Of a stretch of 64,000 nucleotides of DNA, positions 60,901 through 64,000 are shown piece by piece. The number at the start of each line of letters is the position of its first letter. Within the stretch, counting starts at the first letter, position 1. The notes under the pieces were generated by a model that did no database searches, was not told where the DNA came from, and saw only the letters and a program-made list of their open reading frames with translations. A program made the translations under genes and the position numbers. The stretch comes from Mesorhizobium sp. B2-4-15 (lineage in GTDB: Bacteria; Pseudomonadota; Alphaproteobacteria; Rhizobiales; Rhizobiaceae), in contig NZ_VFUZ01000012.1 of assembly GCF_006658505.1 (NCBI RefSeq), forward strand, positions 1 to 64,000, read 5' to 3'.

Positions 60901-61548
60901 CTAAAGGTCATCCCCGTCGACAAACGCCAAAACCACCACGCGCGGGGCGACGCAGTAGGCGAGGCTGACCTTGCGGCCCGTCCTCGTCGTGGCGCGGCCC
61001 GCGCCGAGGTCCACGGCGATATCCTCATAGCCGAGGACCTGGCGGTCGAGCGGATAGGCCGCCTTGTAGACCGCCTCCTTGGCGCAGAACAGGATGCGGC
61101 CGGCAAGCCGCCGGTCGGCCGTGCCGATCCGGTCCGCGCTGGTCGAGACGATCGCGAAAATGTCATCGGGCAGGGGCAGCGCGGGTTCGACATCGATGCC
61201 GAGGGAGGCGATACGTCCGACGGGCGCGACCGCGGCCACGGCCATCTCGTCGTCATGGGCGAGCGAACCCGTTATGCCGTGCGGCCAGACCGGAGCGCCC
61301 GACGGCGCGCGCAAGATGGCGACGTCGCTCATTCCGATGTCGGCCAGCAGCCCGTGCGCGATCCAGCGCGCCGCGCCGCTGGCGCGCCGCATGGCCGGCT
61401 GGCGCGCCGGGATGGAACGCGTCTCCTCGGGGGTGAGATGGGTTTCGTCAGCCTCGCGTATCAACCGGCACCCGGTCCGGACACCTCCGGGCGCGATTGC
61501 CGCGATGGCCTTGATCAGCGCGCCTTCGGGGGAGGGCGGCCGCGTCAA
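60901..61548 (-). CDS. 4'-phosphopantetheinyl transferase, EntD/Sfp superfamily
   Basis: 215 residues. It contains the family pair SLGIDVEP (Mg-binding, about 124-131) and FCAKEAVYKAAYPL (about 164-177), plus PHGITGSLAHDD. Such enzymes load the phosphopantetheine arm onto carrier domains of NRPS, PKS or fatty-acid synthases. The next genes to the right on the same strand are a GNAT and a Pls-like synthetase terminus, so this transferase most likely activates the carrier domain of that synthetase. Its start overlaps the GNAT stop by 4 bp. Confidence 0.9.
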   Translation of the reverse strand: MTRPPSPEGALIKAIAAIAPGGVRTGCRLIREADETHLTPEETRSIPARQPAMRRASGAARWIAHGLLADIGMSDVAILRAPSGAPVWPHGITGSLAHDDEMAVAAVAPVGRIASLGIDVEPALPLPDDIFAIVSTSADRIGTADRRLAGRILFCAKEAVYKAAYPLDRQVLGYEDIAVDLGAGRATTRTGRKVSLAYCVAPRVVVLAFVDGDDL

Positions 61549-62021
61549 CGACCGTCCGCCGGCAGGACGAGGTCGGCGATCATTTCGCCATCCTCGTCGA
61601 GACCTTCCTCTAGGAAGCCGGCGGCGCGATAGAGACGGCGCGCCGCTTCGTTCTCCGGTTCGTAGCAGATCGAAACGTGCCCGACATGGCCGAGCCCCCC
61701 GATTTCGTCCAGCACAAGGCGCAACGCGGCCTTGCCATAACCTCTGCCCTGCCAGGCTCGGTCGATCATGAAGCGGTAGATGCGTGCCTCGTCGTCATCC
61801 TCGGGCGCCTCGTACATCAGGAAGCCGACGACATGGTCGCCGGCCATCACGACGCGGGGCCTTGCATCCCGGTCGGATCTGGCCTCGTCCAGCGACTCCG
61901 CGTTGGTCGCGACAAAATCCACCTGGTCCGGGGCGAGTTCCAGCGACGCGACCAGGGCCCGGTTGGCCTTGGTCACTGGAGCGAGACGGATATCCACGGT
62001 CCTGGCCGGACGATCCGTCAA
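61545..62021 (-). CDS. GNAT-family N-acetyltransferase
   Basis: 158 residues with the acetyl-CoA loop RAWQGRGYGKAALRLVLDEI and the family ends FLMYEAPEDDDEARIYRFMI and YEPENEAARRLYRAAGFLEEG. It looks like the diamine/amino-acid acetyltransferase group. It overlaps the PPTase gene by 4 bp and follows the Pls-like gene by 52 bp, so a role in protecting against, or modifying, an amine-rich product is possible but unproven. Confidence 0.85.
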   Translation of the reverse strand: MTDRPARTVDIRLAPVTKANRALVASLELAPDQVDFVATNAESLDEARSDRDARPRVVMAGDHVVGFLMYEAPEDDDEARIYRFMIDRAWQGRGYGKAALRLVLDEIGGLGHVGHVSICYEPENEAARRLYRAAGFLEEGLDEDGEMIADLVLPADGR

Positions 62022-62073
62022 GGCCCGGCCCTCGGCAGATCGAGATCAGCTCGCCGGATGGCCACGCCGAGCC

Positions 62074-64000
62074 TCAAACGGAGACCTTGGCGCCACTGTC
62101 CGTGACCGGTTCCACGAACCGGTGCAGCTTGGCCGGGTTGCCGCGCCAGATGGAATAGGGCTCCAGCTCCTCGCCCTTCATCACGAAAGCGTCGACATCG
62201 GCCACCGAGCCTTCGCCCATCACGACGCCGTAATGGACAAAGGCGGAGGGTCCGAGCGTGCAGCCCTTGCCGATGCGGATATAGTCGGACTTGAACGCAC
62301 CTTCTTCCAGCGAGTGGGCCTGGATGACGCAGCCCTCGTTGAGGGTGACGTCGTCGCCGATCTCCACCAGGGAGCGTTCGGTCAGGTTGGCGCCGCCGTC
62401 ATAGACGCGCTTGCCTACCTTGACACCCAGCAGGCGCAGGATCATCGGCCGGAAAGGCGTGCCGCTGAACAGGCGCACGATCGGCGAATCCGCGAGCTTC
62501 CAGTGGCGTTCATGGCGCCAGAACGTGACATCGTAGATCGTCGTCATCCGCGGCTTCAGCCTGCCGAAGCCGAGACTGGCTCGCTCGATCAGGATGTAGA
62601 ACGGAATGGTGATCGCGGATGTCAAGAGCACGGCGACGAAGAGCGCGACCTCGGCCCATTCGGTATAGTAGTTCAGCGCGCGGTCCCAGATAGCCAGCGT
62701 GGCGAACAGCATGACCCATTGGACCGCCATGAACAGGGCCACCGTCACCAGATTGTGCAGGTTCTTGTGCGGGATGCGCTGACGCCGGTCTTCCTCGTCG
62801 ATGCCGGCGATAAGCTCCTTGTCGCGGTTCACCATGCGGGGGATTTCGAAGGGAGGCGAGCCCAGGAGCCCGACATTCTCGCGCAACGGCCCGTCGACGG
62901 GGATCATCACCTTGGTGCCGAGCAGACAGTTGTCGCCCGTGCGTCCATCCGGCGGATAGTAGATGTTGTTGCCGAGATAGTTGCGTTCGCCGATCTTCGT
63001 CGGCTCCAGCCTGAAGGCGGTGGCGGATTTGTGCATGTTGATCATGAACAGCCCGTCCGACACCATGGTCTGGGTGCCGATCTCGCACAGAAGCGGGTTT
63101 TCGTGCTGCTGGTTGGAGCCGAAGTTGGAGCCGGTCTGCACCACCTTGTTCAGGTTCCAGCCGATGGCGCGCATGTAGTGCACGATTGCCGAGCTGTCGC
63201 CGAACAAGAGCCCGAGCACGCGGGAGTTGCTGGTGAATTCGGCGACGGTCTGCAGCCAGTAGCGGAAACCGTAGAGCGTGTAGGTGCGGCCTGGCTTCAG
63301 GATCAGGTTCGTCAGGCGCGGTATCAGCGTCGCGGCGAGGAAGGCCGCGGCGATGTAGCCGAACAGCGTGACCGTGGTGCCGATCGCGACCACGCCGATC
63401 GTCTCCTGATAGTCGTCGCCGACATTTTCCCAATAGCTGTGGAACAGCAGCGGCAGGGGGGTGACGATGGCAAACAGGCCCACCAGATGCGCCGCCTCGA
63501 AGAGGAAGCGGCGGATGTTGGACGGGTTGACATTGCGCATCTTGCAATAGTCCGCCGTGGTCGGAACGGCCGGCGAACCATGCCAGTGCTCGCCGTCGGG
63601 AATGCTTTGCCCGCGCTGCAGCGATGAGGAGTGGCCGAGCTGGCCGCCGTCGCCGATCGAGGTGTCGATGTCGATCGTGCAGCCGACGCCGACGAAGGCA
63701 TCGTGGCCGATGGTCAGCGGCCCGGTGTGGATATAGCCGGACTGGGCGCGATAGCCGAGGATCATCGATTCCTTGCGCAGGATGGTCCGGGCGCCGATCG
63801 AGATCAGATCGGTGCAGACCGGCACGGAGCGGGATTCGATGACCGCGTTCTTGCCGATCCTGGTTCCCAGCAGCTGCAGATAGAGGCTGTAGAGCGGGCT
63901 GCCGCGGAACAGGACGACGGGCGCCGAGCGGATCAATGTCTTGACCACCCAGAAGCGATAGTAGCGCAGGCCCCAGATCGGGAACGCCTCGGCCTTCCAG
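62074..64000 (-). CDS. C-terminal part of a Pls-like (poly-amino-acid synthetase) membrane protein
   Basis: At least 642 residues, open to the right edge with no stop, so the N-terminal (adenylation and carrier) domains would lie outside the window. What is visible alternates membrane spans (about six: LFAIVTPLPLLFHSYW, GIAFLAATLIPRL-type segments, ALFMAVQWVMLFATLAIW, ALFVAVLLTSAITIPFYILI) with soluble domains that contain left-handed beta-helix hexapeptides (IGHDAFVGVGCTIDIDTSIGDG; IGDDVTLNEGCVIQ). This matches the C-terminal half of epsilon-poly-L-lysine synthetase-type proteins. The product is unknown from here. The PPTase downstream supports a carrier-dependent synthetase. Confidence 0.75.
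   Translation of the reverse strand, partial: WKAEAFPIWGLRYYRFWVVKTLIRSAPVVLFRGSPLYSLYLQLLGTRIGKNAVIESRSVPVCTDLISIGARTILRKESMILGYRAQSGYIHTGPLTIGHDAFVGVGCTIDIDTSIGDGGQLGHSSSLQRGQSIPDGEHWHGSPAVPTTADYCKMRNVNPSNIRRFLFEAAHLVGLFAIVTPLPLLFHSYWENVGDDYQETIGVVAIGTTVTLFGYIAAAFLAATLIPRLTNLILKPGRTYTLYGFRYWLQTVAEFTSNSRVLGLLFGDSSAIVHYMRAIGWNLNKVVQTGSNFGSNQQHENPLLCEIGTQTMVSDGLFMINMHKSATAFRLEPTKIGERNYLGNNIYYPPDGRTGDNCLLGTKVMIPVDGPLRENVGLLGSPPFEIPRMVNRDKELIAGIDEEDRRQRIPHKNLHNLVTVALFMAVQWVMLFATLAIWDRALNYYTEWAEVALFVAVLLTSAITIPFYILIERASLGFGRLKPRMTTIYDVTFWRHERHWKLADSPIVRLFSGTPFRPMILRLLGVKVGKRVYDGGANLTERSLVEIGDDVTLNEGCVIQAHSLEEGAFKSDYIRIGKGCTLGPSAFVHYGVVMGEGSVADVDAFVMKGEELEPYSIWRGNPAKLHRFVEPVTDSGAKVSV

Noticed and set aside
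61780..63627. Long plus-strand frame opposite the Pls-like protein
   Set aside because: Shadow of the minus-strand coding sequence, which carries membrane spans and beta-helix repeats.
1..64000. Prophage, integrative element or symbiosis island
   Set aside because: There is no integrase, phage structural gene, tRNA-borne attachment site, nod/nif gene or conjugation gene. The transposase tail at the left edge is the only mobile-gene trace.

Overview
The window is a chromosomal segment of a high-GC alphaproteobacterium. It most resembles Mesorhizobium or a close relative in the Rhizobiales. This is inferred from the gene families present (ExoX-like repressor, DUF1236 proteins, DUF1127, rhizobial-type LigD/Ku, an EPS cluster with CelD-type acetyltransferases), from the many paired palindromic repeats between genes, and from stress promoters of the rhizobial EcfG/RpoE2 type. 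I see no rRNA or tRNA gene, no CRISPR array, no integrase and no intact insertion sequence. The only transposon trace is the tail of an IS630-type transposase at the left edge.

Layout. 0.1-8.0 kb is an exopolysaccharide locus: a Tat-exported GH5 glycanase and a DUF1972 glycosyltransferase run leftward, and a GT4 glycosyltransferase, a Wzx-like flippase and two tandemly duplicated CelD/FemAB-type acyltransferases run rightward. 9.1-16.5 kb is a DNA-repair block: LigD, a small GIY-YIG nuclease, Ku, a BRCT/MerR-like/TPR protein overlapping ku by 4 bp, an alpha/beta hydrolase and exonuclease III, interspersed with palindromic repeats. 17-31 kb is mixed: VirK/DUF535, sulfotransferase, ExoX-like repressor, a DUF1236 protein, YghU, a catalytically dead HtrA/PDZ protein, VOC, YdeI and GST proteins, and an ABC-F ATPase. 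31.5-35.6 kb is a complete four-gene spermidine/putrescine-type ABC importer operon. 35.8-41.3 kb holds a winged-helix/TPR regulator divergent from an alpha/beta hydrolase, then HtpG and a secreted protein. 41.9-51.4 kb is rich in small secreted or envelope proteins (Tyr/His-, His-, Gln- and Gly-rich), with a UDP-sugar epimerase, an outer-membrane barrel protein and a nucleoside hydrolase. 51.5-60.6 kb carries an acyl-CoA synthetase, a secreted peptidoglycan-binding protein, two LysR regulators each divergent from an oxidoreductase unit, and a lysine-2,3-aminomutase-like radical SAM enzyme. 60.9-64 kb carries a phosphopantetheinyl transferase, a GNAT protein and the C-terminal part of a Pls-like (poly-amino-acid synthetase) membrane protein that runs off the right edge.

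The strongest unexpected signal is a scattered general-stress regulon. Six intergenic sites match GGAAC-N16-CGTT exactly and five more match the looser GGAAC-N18-TT rule. Nine of the eleven lie about 27-45 bp upstream of a start codon, nearly always of a small secreted, acidic or membrane protein. One exact site drives no ORF; instead it precedes a two-hairpin, U-tract-ended segment of about 75 nt, which looks like a stress-induced small RNA. A second, weaker RNA candidate lies at 41.6 kb. The other points worth following are the BRCT-MerR-TPR protein fused to the ku operon, a GIY-YIG nuclease embedded among repeats whose units supply stop codons to neighbouring genes, the triad-less HtrA homologue, and the Pls-like/PPTase cluster at the right edge.
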